NCBI GenBank assembly: GCA_009823505.1
Contig: VZQC01007107.1
Coordinates: 275,959-339,958, forward strand
Direction: 5' to 3'
Origin: Rhizomys pruinosus
Taxonomy: Eukaryota; Chordata; Mammalia; Rodentia; Spalacidae
DNA length: 64,000 nt
Notes under the pieces: generated by a model
What the model saw: the letters and a program-made list of their open reading frames with translations, nothing else
Database searches by the model: none
What the model was told of the DNA's origin: nothing
In this document: in pieces, positions 41,583 through 52,615 of the stretch
Numbering within the stretch: the stretch's first letter is position 1
Layout of the letters: each line of letters opens with the position of its first letter
Translations under genes and position numbers: made by a program

Positions 41583-43679
41583 AGAGAATGTATTTCGTTT
41601 CCAAGACCTGCAGAAGCCAGGGCTCCTTTTGCCTCAAGGCAGGCTGTCTACTGAGGCAGGAGCGAAAGGGCTGGAGAGTGGGAAGGTAGTGCGCTTGGAA
41701 TAGAAGTATCCTCATAGGCTCGGGCACTCAGGCTTTGCCCCAGCTGCGGGCACCCTTGAGGGAGATTCTGGAAACTTTAGGAGCTTCTCCTTGGGGATTG
41801 TATCACGTTCCATCCCTCCCATTTCCCTGCTTCCTGTCCACCGTAAGGTGAGCAGCTTCTGCCAGGCACCCCCACTCTCGTGACTGCTTGATGATATCCT
41901 GCCCTTCCCATGGGCCCAGAACCGACAGAGCCAACTATGGCTTAGCTCTAAAACCATGAGCCCAATAAGCTTCTCCTCCCGTAAGTTGTTTGTTTAGTGA
42001 TGAAAAGCCTAGCATAAGGGATTTTGAGGTTTGAGGGATCCCACACTTGACTTTGCCTTTGCTCATTTGCATGGTTTTTCCTCCTTTCCACACACACCTT
42101 TCATCTGCTTGGCATCTTAGCCACTGCTTCAGGTGCCATGAGCTTGTCAGGGAAAGGGGTCTTCTGTGGAACCTGTGGCCTGCTCACCTGGCTCATCAGG
42201 CCCTTCATGGATTGGAAGGTGCAGGTGTTCTGGTCCTTTTGCTGAGGGTTAGAAGGTATCTTGGCAAACCTGACCAGGAGCCATGACTAAGCATGTGAGG
42301 CCCAGGATGTTTAAGGTCGCATAGACGTGTGTTTGTGGCAGCTCAAGGCAGGAGGCTGGAGCAGTTGGGAGAATTCCTGGAGAAAGGGGGAGGGTCATTT
42401 AGGCCCTGCAGGAAATAGAGGGTCCACCTCAGTGGGCTTCTGGGGAGAGTTTAGGGACTCCTAGCAGAAGAGAGTGGAACAAAAGAAATCTAGCTGGGAA
42501 GGACAGGACGCAGCATGTGCAGCTGGAGCATGGCATCTGCCATCCCTGGCTGCCAGCTGGAGCTGATGACAAGCTCAAGCCTAGAGCTGTCAGCCAGAGG
42601 TCAGCGGCCTGCGTGTACCATCCGGAGCCCAGGTGGGAGGTTGCAGGTTGTCCAGATGCCCTCTCCTTCTGCTCCCCATTGGACAAGCCAACAGGGCACT
42701 GAGACCCAAGGATGTCTCAGCCTTGGGATGATGCAGTATTTGATTGCGAAGATGTGACAGGCACATGGGACTTGATGAATCCTGGCCATATTTACCCCTG
42801 GGGTCTGGTAGAGGGAGCAGCCCATTTGGGATGATTATATCACCTGTTTAACTAGCAAACATGCCAGTCCTGGAATGGTACACGATGGACTTTCAACTGG
42901 GGGCCTTCCTTCTTGACAATGCAGTCGAGCCCTGCATGTGATTTCTCATTTTGCTCCTTTGCTTGCATTTCACTGATCTTGATGGAGCCATCAGGACCGT
43001 CACTAACAGCAATAAAGTACTCCAGAACTTAGAAGAAAGGAAGGAGAGGCCATCTTTAGTGATGCTTTGTGCATCCAGGATCTTTGCATTCAAGAGAAAT
43101 ATGACTAATTCTGGACTCATCCCATGGTACTTTGGGCCCTCTGAGGCTGCATTTAAAAGTCCTTTAGCTTTTGTGTAAAACCTACCTTCCCCTATTGAAG
43201 AAAGTAGTGGCCAGCAGCTGATTTGTCGTATGGTTGCTTCTGTGTCCTTTCTGAACACGAGGACAAGTGGCCACATCCATGGGGGCAGGATTCCACAGAG
43301 GAATGCATTTGGAAGGGTGGTAAGTTTCCTGAGACCTGAGCAATGTTTTTAACCAGAAAGCTGGGTCTCTGTCTCTATCCAATATTGCTTCTTTCTTTCC
43401 ACGTGCAGCATGGAGCCCACTCTGGGGGCTCTACCCAGGGAGATGGCCTGACATCCGGGCCCCTGTTTGGGCCTTCTGTCTCATCCTAGGTGGGAAGGAA
43501 TCTTGGGCAGGACCAGCCTCACCTGAGAATGAGGAGCTCGGCTGGCAGCCTAAGCCACTTCCTCATTTCTGGGGGGCAGTTGCAGTTTTCTTGGGGGAGG
43601 GCTTTCTAGTAGGGGGTGCCAATAGGGTTGGAGCTAACTGAGCCAGGCCTGTACAAGGTGAGAGTGCAGGGGAGAGTTG
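41583..43679. other. SINE-free sequence, no gene assigned
   Basis: A MaLR-like tail is visible near 41930-42000 ('AAAACCATGAGCCCAATAAG'). Opposite-strand frames of 75 and 127 codons at 42893-43276 were inspected; neither resembles a known protein and no splice pair fits. Confidence 0.45.
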
Positions 43680-44025
43680 TGTGCTCCGGGTAGCATGGGT
43701 TGAATGTAAAATGCTCCGTCCCCCTCAGGTTCATGTGCTTGAGCAGTTGGTGGCACTGTTTTGAGAAGTTGTAGAAACTTTGGGGTCTGGAGCCCAGACG
43801 GCATTGACAGCTGGAGCAAGCCTTGAGAATTACAGCCCTGCTCTGCTTCTGGATCTTCTCTTCTGCTTCTTGATCCCCCATGATGTCAGAAGCTGCGCTA
43901 AAGGCTACCGCCTCGGATGGAGTTGTCCTGCTTTCTCTGCCATACTGGGGCTGAAACCATGAGTCAAGATGAAGCTCTCTTAGGTTACCTTTGTCAGGCC
44001 TTTTGTCAGTGAGGGGAACATTATA
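43680..44025 (+). repeat. MaLR-type LTR repeat
   Basis: Same block order as 5066-5415: 'GGTTCATGTGCTTGAGCAG', 'TGGTGGCACTGTTTTGAGA', 'CCCCCATGATGTCAG', 'AAACCATGAGTCAAGATGAA'. The 158-codon minus frame (43606-44082) lies across it and is spurious. Confidence 0.55.
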
Positions 44026-44499
44026 CAGGGAGAAGCTTGTCCACAGCCACAAAGTGGGAAGCCTCCTCGAGGGCCCTGGCACTTGGCTGCAGACCCCAGC
44101 TTCTGACCCAGCGCTCGGACACCTTGGCTCCCACCCTGGTTCCAGCTCCAGTTCCCTGGAACCCTAGACGTGTCTCCTTTCTCCTTCAAGTCAGCAACCC
44201 CAAGAGTTGGCCATGAAGTAAGGCCTCTGCTGGCTCTGACAGTCCACCACCACTGCTGACTGTGTGGTCTCTGAGATCACGTCCTAGCCCCAGACCTCCA
44301 GCAACAGCTCTGGGGCTGGGCCTTCAGGCTCTTTCCAAGGAATGCTATGCCTCCTGTATCATGACTGTGGGAGGGAGGCAGGAGCCACTAGCGTTGCTGA
44401 CCAGTGAGGCCCAGCACCTCTTGGGAAGTCTCATGCTTGTTCCTCGTTCTCAGACCCTGCCTGAGCCTCACACCCTCTGAGGGATAAGAGGCAGCTGTT
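44026..44499. other. Unassigned sequence
   Basis: No gene or repeat is recognised. Confidence 0.4.
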
Positions 44500-44715
44500 C
44501 TCGTTTGCTGCATAAACTGAGTGGTGGAAAGTCCACCATCTCTCAGCTCTGCAGGCTGGAAGTCTGACGTGGTGCTCACTCGGACAGGGCCATGGTGTGA
44601 GCAGGGCTGGCTCCTTCTGGAGGCTCTAGGGCAGAAACCCCTCCCTGGTCTTTTCTGGCTTCTAGAGGCCTCTCGCATTCCCGCATTCCCGCATTCCTTG
44701 GCTTCTGGATTTTTC
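44500..44715 (+). repeat. Ancient mammalian repeat (same family as 48712 and 60240)
   Basis: 'CTCAGCTCTGCAGGCTGGAA' and 'CCTTGGCTTCTGGATTTTTC' follow the order of the copies at 48712-49125 and 60240-60665. A GCATTCCC triplication is visible at 44675-44697. Confidence 0.45.
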
Positions 44716-44789
44716 CTCCTTCATTAGCGGTGGCGGGTGGGTCTTACTCTTTCTTCTTTGTTTCTTTATTTCTTTTTTTAAACTTAAGT

Positions 44790-45008
44790 TTAAAATTTTA
44801 AATTTATTTTAATTTTATGTGTATATTTTGCGGGCATTGTATGTAAGTGCACCTGTGTCATGCAATGCCTGCAGAGGCCAGAAGAGGGCATCGGATCCCC
44901 TGGAACTGGAGTTATGGATGGTTGTTAGCGGCCATGTGGGTGCTGAAACTGAACCTGGGTTCTCTGCAAGAGCAGCCAGAGCTCTTAACTGCTGAGTCAC
45001 CTCTCCAG
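44790..45008 (-). repeat. B2 SINE, antisense
   Basis: Older copy from 'TTTTATGTGTATATTTTG' to 'GAGTCACCTCTCCAGGC'. Confidence 0.85.
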
Positions 45009-45059
45009 GCTGCCTTTCTTTCCTCTTTTTCTGTTTCATTTTCCCTTCCTCCCCCCCCC

Positions 45060-45300
45060 CACCTCCCTTTGTGTGTGGTGCTGGATAGAATACAAGGCCT
45101 TGTCCATATTAGGTGAGTGTTCTACCATTGAGCTGCATCCCTAGCCAAATGCTCTATCTTCATTTGCTCTATCTCTGACTCAGTCTCCCTTCCTCTTCCA
45201 CTTTTGTACTCTTTCCATATGTGTCTGGTGCTGGGGACTGAGTCCAGGTCATGTTAGGCAAGACAGTCTTCCACTGAGCTACCCACCCCAGCCCTCCTCT
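45060..45300 (-). repeat. Two ID-like SINE fragments, antisense
   Basis: 'GTGTTCTACCATTGAGCTGC' (45117) and 'CTTCCACTGAGCTACCCACC' (45269) are two complement heads about 150 bases apart. Confidence 0.65.
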
Positions 45301-45454
45301 TCCAAACTTAAGATCTTGTAGAATTAGATAGGCCTGCTGTGGTTTGAAGTTTGATACAAGCTGACACTGACCACATCCCAAGGCATGGGGCAAGTTTGCA
45401 GCCGCCTCTTGTGATAGCTTGTAATGTAGAGCTTGAGTCTGGTCTGTACTAGCT
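45301..45454. other. Unassigned sequence
   Basis: No gene is recognised; this short unique segment separates ID fragments from an MIR. Confidence 0.35.
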
Positions 45455-45550
45455 GAATGAAGTTTGAATTCCTGCTCCATCTCCAACCAGCTCTGTGACC
45501 TTGAGCCTCAGTTTCTCCACCTGTATAGTGGGGGTCATGACAACAACTCT
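45455..45550 (+). repeat. MIR remnant
   Basis: 'CTCTGTGACCTTGAGCCTCA' and 'GTTTCTCCACCTGTATAGTG' are the MIR core and 3' part in sense. Confidence 0.75.
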
Positions 45551-45885
45551 GGCCCAGAATCTGGTGGGTGGTTTCATTGAGCTCTATGCTAAGGTGCTCT
45601 GTGCAGACTGTATATCCAGGGGAGCAGGATGGAAAATGTTCAGGGGAAGGGACCTGCTTAGATACTCATGGTTGTATTGAGCGCGGTGCAGGGCCTGGGA
45701 ATTGTCTGTGGTCCTCCAAGTGCAGATTCCATGTCCTGTGGGTTATCAGAGGCAGGAAGAGCACCATCCAGCAGGCTGAATTCCTTGGGAGCTCTGTCCC
45801 ACAGGTGACCTTCCAGTGTGGCTGCAGGGAGCCCCGCCCTCAACACTGACCTCTGGGAAGAAAACATTCAGGCTTTGCTTTTTCC
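45551..45885. other. Unassigned sequence
   Basis: The plus frame of 93 codons (45568-45849) has no recognised domain. Confidence 0.4.
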
Positions 45886-45901
45886 CTCCCCCATTCCCTT
45901 T

Positions 45902-46500
45902 TTTTTTTTTTTTTTTTCTTTTCGTTTCTTTTCTTTTCATTTATTTTTTTTTAATTAATTTTTTCGTTGATGCTTTGTGCATTTCATACTTCTTTTCAAT
46001 TCAGTTCAGGCCTTATTTCCCTTCCCTCCCCCCCCCACCCCACCCCATCCCAGATCATGCATTCTGCCATAACTGTCCGGCATCTTTCTCTCAGTTTTTT
46101 TTTTTTTCATTTTTAGCTATAAGTGATAATCCATGAGTACAAGCATCCTTCATGCAAAACCTATCTGCAGGCTGTTGTGCCCAAACACCTACAGCCCCAC
46201 CATCCAGTGGGGGGTGACAGGTTGTTTGTTCAATCAAGTTGATCAAATGAGTGTCCAGACTACATTGCTGTAGTTTCACCATTCACCCCAATCGCAGCCC
46301 TTACATTCTACCACGCCCCCTCTTCCGCAGGTTGTTCCCTAGGCTTAGAAAAGGGGCACAGGTGGATGAGAGGTAAAACAGTCCACTCTCTCTGGAGCTG
46401 TTGACTTGGACTCTGGTCAATTCTGGCTGTTTCCTTTCATGGGCTGACAGTTTGTCCAGGAATAACCTTTCGATCCTGGCCTGGCGCGTTATGGCGTCTC
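45902..46500 (-). mobile_element. 5'-truncated L1 insertion, antisense, perfect target duplication
   Basis: CTCCCCCATTCCCTTT is repeated exactly at 45886-45901 and 46501-46516. The insert is about 600 bases of L1 3'UTR: T tract, 'TTGATGCTTTGTGCATTTCA', C-rich tract, then text matching the complement of 32640-32860. No ORF2 is included. Confidence 0.92.
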
Positions 46501-46516
46501 CTCCCCCATTCCCTTT

Positions 46517-46797
46517 CATGATGAAATTCAGTGAGTGAGCCAGGCTCTCTTTGCAGTGCTGTCTGTTTCAACTTTTTGCATCATTTGGGCATCACAGAAA
46601 CCCGTGAACTAAAAACTCAGAACGGATCAGCAAACCAAAACAACACTGTTCCTCACTATGAACTGAGTGGCAGCCACCATTCTTCTGGGGTGGAGCTGGG
46701 GATGGTCGATGGCAAATCCTTATCATTTCTATGTTTTCATTTTATTCCTGTCACACATTTTTCTTAGTAATCCCCACATGGCACCTGGGGTGGTCAA
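46517..46797. other. Unassigned sequence
   Basis: No gene or repeat is recognised before the MIR/B2 composite. Confidence 0.35.
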
Positions 46798-46814
46798 CCC
46801 TAGGAACCCTATTA

Positions 46815-46817
46815 CAC

Positions 46818-46876
<59 letters not shown>

Positions 46877-47069
46877 ATGTGTATGAATGTTTTGCCTGCA
46901 TGTAACCAAGTGTACCCATGCATGCAATGCCTGTAGAGACCAGAAGAGGGTGTTGAATCCCCTGGAACTGGGGTTATAGATGGTTGTTAAGCACCATGTG
47001 GGTGCTGAGAACTGATCCCTGGTCCTCTGTAAGGGTAACAAGTGCTCTTAACTGTTGCACCATCTAGCC
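46815..47069 (-). repeat. B2 SINE, antisense, inside an MIR remnant
   Basis: CCCTAGGAACCC flanks it at 46798-46809 and 47070-47081. The right flank continues as antisense MIR ('CATTTTATAGATGAGGAACT'). The tail has expanded to (TTTA)n then (GTTA)n at 46819-46876. Confidence 0.9.
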
Positions 47070-47081
47070 CCCTAGGAACCC

Positions 47082-47720
47082 CATTTTATAGATGAGGAAC
47101 TGAGTCAAAAGGGGCTATACACGTGTCTGAGTCCAGAACACAGGCTCCTGGCTGCTCATGAGAATGAGAGAACCATTCGACATGGATCTCTGACTGTAAC
47201 CCCCATGGGGGCTGGGCCTGGTCCCCTTCTGCACTCTTTTCTGTGAAGGGCTACCTCTTCTAAGAAGCTCCTTGCTCCCCACACAAGCTTGCAGGGCCAG
47301 GCTGTGCACAAGTGCTCTGACTCTTCCTCCTGGATTTGCACATGTGATGAGATGCCATGATTGGGAGGGGGCATTGCTGTCTCCATCAGTGAAGGTTGCC
47401 AGATCAAAGCCCCACAGATGAGGGGTTCAGACACAACAGACACCTTCTCCCCACAGCCCCAAGTGTCTCCTTTTCTAGAACTGGTAGCTTGATTAATCAG
47501 GGCCACTCTTTTAACCAATTAATTGGCTCCTTAAAGGCCAAAGCTTCAGCATGTGAGTTTGGAGGTGGGGTGTTGTGAACTAACGTTCCTAGAAAGAAGA
47601 AAAAAGCTTCCTTCATTGAACATTGTACGAAGGCTGATTGATTGGTTAGAACTTCAGTGACTGTGGAGAGTTGGAAGGTTGCAGGTTCAGAGCCAAAAAT
47701 CTTGGGCCAGCTTAGCCCCT
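47082..47720. other. MIR remainder then unassigned sequence
   Basis: The first 40 bases continue the MIR. The 120-codon minus frame (47156-47518) lacks recognisable features. Confidence 0.45.
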
Positions 47721-47731
47721 TAAATGACTAT

Positions 47732-47735
<4 letters not shown>

Positions 47736-47770
<35 letters not shown>

Positions 47771-47931
47771 CTTATTTATTTACTTATTTAGTCTTTTTGA
47801 GACAGGGTCTCCCTGTAGCCCCAGCTGGTCTGGAACTCACTCTGTAGACAAGGCTAACCTTGAACTTACAGAGATCCACCTGCCTCTGCCTCCCAAGTGC
47901 TGGGACTAAAGGCATGTGCCACCAGGCCCAG
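47736..47931 (-). repeat. B1 SINE, antisense, with (TTTA)n tail
   Basis: TAAATGACTATTTATT (47721) and TAAATGACCATTTATT (47932) form the target duplication. The duplication itself ends in TTTATT, and the TTTA array grew from it to 47790. Confidence 0.93.
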
Positions 47932-47946
47932 CTAAATGACCATTTA

Positions 47947-48468
47947 TTGCCCACCTCTGTGTGTGACTTCTGAGGCTTATAGCAGAGGTTGCCAGCTTGG
48001 CTGTAACCCATATACACTCTGTACCCACTCATGTATTTGGACAGTGTATTGATTTATGTTGCCACATCAGAACATGACATCTGGGGTAACCTGAATCTGT
48101 ATTCCCAGGCCGTGGTCATTCATTTGGTTCTAGAAGAAACTATCTCTTATTCACTTTGAGGTGAGAAGTGGGGTTTTATGTTGATGGGACTCAATTTGGT
48201 CCATAGCATATGCCCAGCAAGTGGTGGTGGTAGGCCTTGAAGTGACCACAATGTGACAGGTGGACAGAAAAGAAGGTGAGCAGATGGGGGGATTCCTACA
48301 GGGACTCTAGTCCCTAAAGGGAGGGGTGCTGTTAGAATGCCTCTGGACCTGCTACATTCGAGCTTTCCATAACAACGGAAGTTCTAATCAGTCAGCCCTG
48401 TAGAATCTTTAGCACAGAGGGAGTTTTTCTCTGGGAACTTCACATTAGTAAGGTGAAAATGCCAGTAG
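47947..48468. other. Unassigned sequence
   Basis: No gene or repeat is recognised. Confidence 0.4.
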
Positions 48469-48705
48469 AGGGGCTGGAAAGATGGTGGCTCAGCAGTTAA
48501 GAGCACTGGTTATTCTCACAGAGGATCCAGGTTCATTTCCCAGCATCCATGTGGCAGTTCGCAATGTCCACAGTGCCTGTAACTCCAGTTCCAGGGGATC
48601 CCATGCTGCCTTCCGGCCTCCTTGGGCACCAGGGCTGCACATGGTGCACATATGTTCAAGCAAAATATTCAGAAACATAAAACATAAAACAGAAATAAAT
48701 ATTTA
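48469..48705 (+). repeat. B2 SINE
   Basis: Older copy with a GTG insertion in the head ('GATGGTGGCTCAGCAG'). Confidence 0.85.
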
Positions 48706-48711
48706 AAGCTC

Positions 48712-49125
48712 CAAAATCTGTGTTCTTGTCCTGGAGCTGCTATGACAATGTGCTTACAGAATGGGTGGCTTCAGACAACTGAGCTGGGTCACCTCACAGT
48801 TCTGGGCACTGCACGTCCAGCTTACAGACTGCAGGCTGTTCCTCCTCTGTAGCCTGTGGGGAGAGGGTGTTCCTTCCTTGCTTTTTAAGCCTCTGGTGGC
48901 TTCCGCAGCCATTGGTGCCTTGCCACAGCATCCCACTTCTGCCTCTCTATTCCTGTGGCCTTGGTGTGTCTGTCTCTGTCTGTTCTTAGAAAGACACCAG
49001 CCGTAAAGGCCCCAAAGTACTCCAGTGTGACTTTGTCTTATCTAGTTACACCTGCAGTGTCCCTGAATGGGTCCACGTGAGACCACATTTTGAGGTATTC
49101 AGGGCTAAGACATCAACATATCTTT
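48712..49125 (+). repeat. Ancient mammalian repeat, about 400 bases
   Basis: 'GGAGCTGCTATGACAATGTG', 'CCTCACAGTTCTGGGCACTG', 'AAAGACACCAGCCGTAAAGG' and 'GGGCTAAGACATCAACATAT' are in the order of a widespread old mammalian element. I do not trust memory for its name. Confidence 0.5.
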
Positions 49126-49428
49126 TTTTGCCTGGGGGGGGGGAGACGACACACAATTCAACCAAGAGAGGCAAGAGAGCAGGGGGGAGAGGGACGTTCC
49201 AGGGGCTTTGAGATTGACATATGAAGTAAACCAATGGCAGAAGATGATTGGAAAGTCCTTGAACAGCTGTTGGGTACATGTAGGAAAGCAGCACGCATCC
49301 TGTGATTACCCAATGCGAGAGCTTTGTAAACGACGCACAGAGGATTGCGGCTTCCCTGGGCCTTCGCTCGTCTGACCTTTCTGGCTGTCTAGCCTACTTC
49401 CAGTCTTGGGAGTGTCTTTCTCTTTCTT
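49126..49428. other. Unassigned sequence with G run
   Basis: A G tract of about 9 lies at 49135-49143. No gene is recognised. Confidence 0.4.
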
Positions 49429-49441
49429 AATAAGTTATCTC

Positions 49442-49574
49442 TTGGGAGGCAGAAGCAGGAGGATCTTTGTGAGTTCAAGGCCAGCCTGGTCTCCAGAGTG
49501 AGTTCCAGGACAGCTGGGGCTACAGGGAGACCCTGTCTCGAAAAGACAAAAAAATTTAAATTAAATTAAAAAAA
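49442..49574 (+). repeat. B1 SINE, 5'-truncated, perfect target duplication
   Basis: AATAAGTTATCTC is repeated at 49429-49441 and 49575-49587. It starts at 'TTGGGAGGCAGAAGC', so about 35 bases of the 5' end never copied. Confidence 0.95.
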
Positions 49575-49587
49575 AATAAGTTATCTC

Positions 49588-50109
49588 CACTCACTATGCA
49601 TGTCCCTGTATCCCTGGTCCAAACCTTTATTCTGGGGCACAAGAACCTGGAAACCTCAAAGGTCGTGGGCTGTGATCCACATCAATAACACTTCCAGGAC
49701 AGGTGACACCGGTTAGAGAGTCCACTGTAAACCAACCAGAAAGATGCTTTGTTCACCTTCTAAGACCTGGCAGTGACCCCATCATGTGTAGAAATGAACA
49801 TTTATCTAGTGCCTACTGCATGCCAGCCATAGAGCTGAGTGTTTTAGAAGCATTGTTGGACATGACAGCCCTTCAAAGAGCTGGGCATTATTGTCCCTTT
49901 TGGTCAAGCAGGCTGTGTCCTGCCCTGACTTACTCCATGTTTGCTCTGAGTTGTTTCAGTTTGTATAGAACATCAGCCTGCCCTGAGCTTCTCCATTCTG
50001 AATACAAAGGCTAAGTAGCAAGATGGAGCATCCTCCTTGTGCAAATCAATTAGCTGCCCAGTGCACCCAGGAGCATAGACTGATAAATGGCTTCTTGGGA
50101 CTAATATAA
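49588..50109. other. Unique sequence with an ancient remnant
   Basis: 'CATTTATCTAGTGCCTACTG' at 49799 recalls an old mammalian-wide repeat (about 49790-49935). No gene is recognised. Confidence 0.4.
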
Positions 50110-50124
50110 AAATCACCACCTGTC

Positions 50125-50280
50125 TCCAGATGTGGTAGCACATGCCTTTAATCCCAGCACTTGGGAGGAAGAGGCAGGCAGATCTCTGATTGAGGCCAGC
50201 CTGGTCTATGTAGTAAGTTCTAGGCCAGCTGAGGTTATAAGGAGACCCTATCTCAAACAAACAAACAAACAAACAAACAA
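50125..50280 (+). repeat. B1 SINE with (CAAA)n tail
   Basis: CACCACCTGT occurs on both sides (about 50115 and 50286). The tail is seven CAAA units. Confidence 0.9.
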
Positions 50281-50297
50281 CAAACCACCACCTGTGA

Positions 50298-52615
50298 GCT
50301 TACCATATCAAATGAGGAATTCATAATTACATATACTTAGCAGATCACATCAGAAACCCAAGGCACATGGGCTTATCAAACATCATACTAACAGAAGACA
50401 CAGGCAAGGCAACCCCTTCATCTAAGATGCGCAAAAGGAGCCACAGTGCAGCCCGGCACGTCGGCTTGCCACTCTGCTTGTGGACTCCTCTAGTCCACTT
50501 GTCTAGCCTCTGCCTAGGTGGTCACCAGGTGATGGACTCTGACTATCTCCTGACTCCATTCTGTTTTAGTTGCAGCTGGTTTGGGTACTGGCTGTGTATG
50601 TCTGGTGTGTACTTGAAGAAACTGGGCCAAAGCTTGATGTGCCCCATGCCCTCTTCCTGGAGTAAGCTGGCACATCCTCAGTGATGGAGAGGGTCTGCTT
50701 CCAGGAGCTGGGGATGGCTGCGACTGGTGGGCTCTGCTGAGAGGACACAGACATCTCTATTGAGACAAGAGGTAGCATGGCGATCTCAGTGGAAAGCTCA
50801 GTTTGGGGTAAGGATCAGGGCCCCTGACTTGGCCCTGGCCCAGCTTGGCATTTGTAGCATCCTGTCAAGTTCTCTGCTGCCCTGGACTGTTTACAAGTTC
50901 ATTCATTTGGGTTTTGTTCACAGCTCTGTTGTGAAGGATAATCAATTGTCACAGCAAGTCAAACCCTGGGCTTTTACAGGGAACCTGCTTGCAAAAAAGT
51001 AACTGGTGGGCAGCCCTGATAAACTGGGGGTTTACACGTCCTGAACTCACTGAATCATCAGCTCTTTCTCTGGCTTCTAGGGACAGGGAAGAGAACATTG
51101 TGGGCAGGTTGGGGTGAGTCCAGGCAAGTTCAGACCTTGGGTGAATCTATTATTAGCTTGGTGGGTCCTTGAGTGAATCACCTGACCTCCTGAGCCTAGT
51201 GTCTCTGAGAAATGGGGAGAACACAGTCATACAGCCTGGTGGCCTGCTGGCTGTCTGGATTTCAGGCCATGGGAGGAAAATTTTAAAACATGTGCAAAGT
51301 GATGCTTTCTATTGGATAGGAGAAAGAGGAATAATAAGGTTTGTGGGTGGTATTCCTACCCAGGTAGAGCTAGGTGCTGATGGGGCAGACTGGTGTCTGA
51401 ATCTAAGGGCAGTGTTTGAGTCTTTTAGAAGCAGGAAACAGAAATAGTTGCCTTGGCAACTACTGTGGGACTTCAGGCTCAGGCATGGGAATAGCATGGG
51501 ACTCTGACTAAGCAGGCACCATACCCTGCTGCCTGGAATATGGTCGGAGCAGGGGAATCCAGGCTGGGTTCATCTGGGAGATGGGGCCCTGAGCACCCTT
51601 GTAAGGGACAGGATAAGCCCATCCCCCAAAGACCGTAGCTAGCAGTGAGGGGGGCAGAGTAGAAGAGGTGGCCTTTGTGCCCGAGACCATGGTAGCCCTG
51701 GGACACCCAGGAGCACCCAGGCAGTGATTCATAGGATGGTGGCTGAGAGCCAGCCAGATGTGAGTTCACTGGTCACATGTGCCTGTATGGGAGGGAGATC
51801 GAGGACCCTGGACTCAGGTGCAGAATCCATGAGAAGGCAATGTGGCATGAGAATGCTTTGACAAACTCCAGGGCACCCCACTCAGCTGTTTCTTTGTGGT
51901 CCCCAGCTCTAAATGGAGTTGGTGAGGATAATCTCTTAGCCCTGGGTTGTTCTGAGGACTGAATGACAGATACTCTGTGTTTCAGAGATCAAATATGACA
52001 TGCATGCTGTCAGCTAGCCAAGAGCACTGGTGTCACAGCTAGCTGTTTTACATTCAGTGTTCTATTCCTATGATGGAGATGCTCAGTGGACAAGGGAGTA
52101 AGTGGACTCTGCTTCCCTGGTCCAAGTAGGACATAAAAGGCCCATTTGGCAAAGTCTTGTTAAGATCTCAGGGGAATAGAGCAGAGTCTGACTGTGTGTA
52201 GGGAAGGCAGGTCACTCTGGGCTGGCCTCGAGAGCTCTTGAGCATACCTCCCCCTGCTCTCCCAGTGATCCTATGAAACATGCATTGTTATTCTTACTCC
52301 ACAATGTAGAGAAGCTGAGAGATTTGCCCAAGGTCAAAGGAGGTTAGGGACAAAGCTAGGGTTTAAGCCAGGTGGTTCACTCTGGAGCCCAGACTGTGTA
52401 TCCCTTCATTTCATGGTTGAACAGATCCTAGAACTTGGCTCCAGAATTTAATGGGCAGACCCTGCCCAGACCCTGCCTTTGGTTAACCACCCAAGTCCCC
52501 CTACACTGCACTGCTAACGATTGACTTGCAGGTGGTAGCTGTGACCGTGCACGTAAGACCCTGGGCTTCCAACCAGGAATTACACTAGGGTGGTGAAGAG
52601 GCAGAGATTGTTTCA
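50298..52615. other. Repeat-poor sequence, no gene seen
   Basis: Only two MIR remnants are recognised: sense at about 51130-51240 and antisense at about 52265-52395 ('TTTGCCCAAGGTCAAAGGAG'). Frames up to 105 codons (50367-50684) show no domain. No rodent SINE occurs for more than 2 kb. Confidence 0.5.

Noticed and set aside
42893..43276. Protein-coding exon on either strand
   Set aside because: Frames of 75 and 127 codons overlap in opposite directions. Neither has plausible splice sites or a familiar motif.
43606..44082. 158-codon open frame, minus strand
   Set aside because: It runs across a MaLR-type repeat found elsewhere in the window and has no domain.
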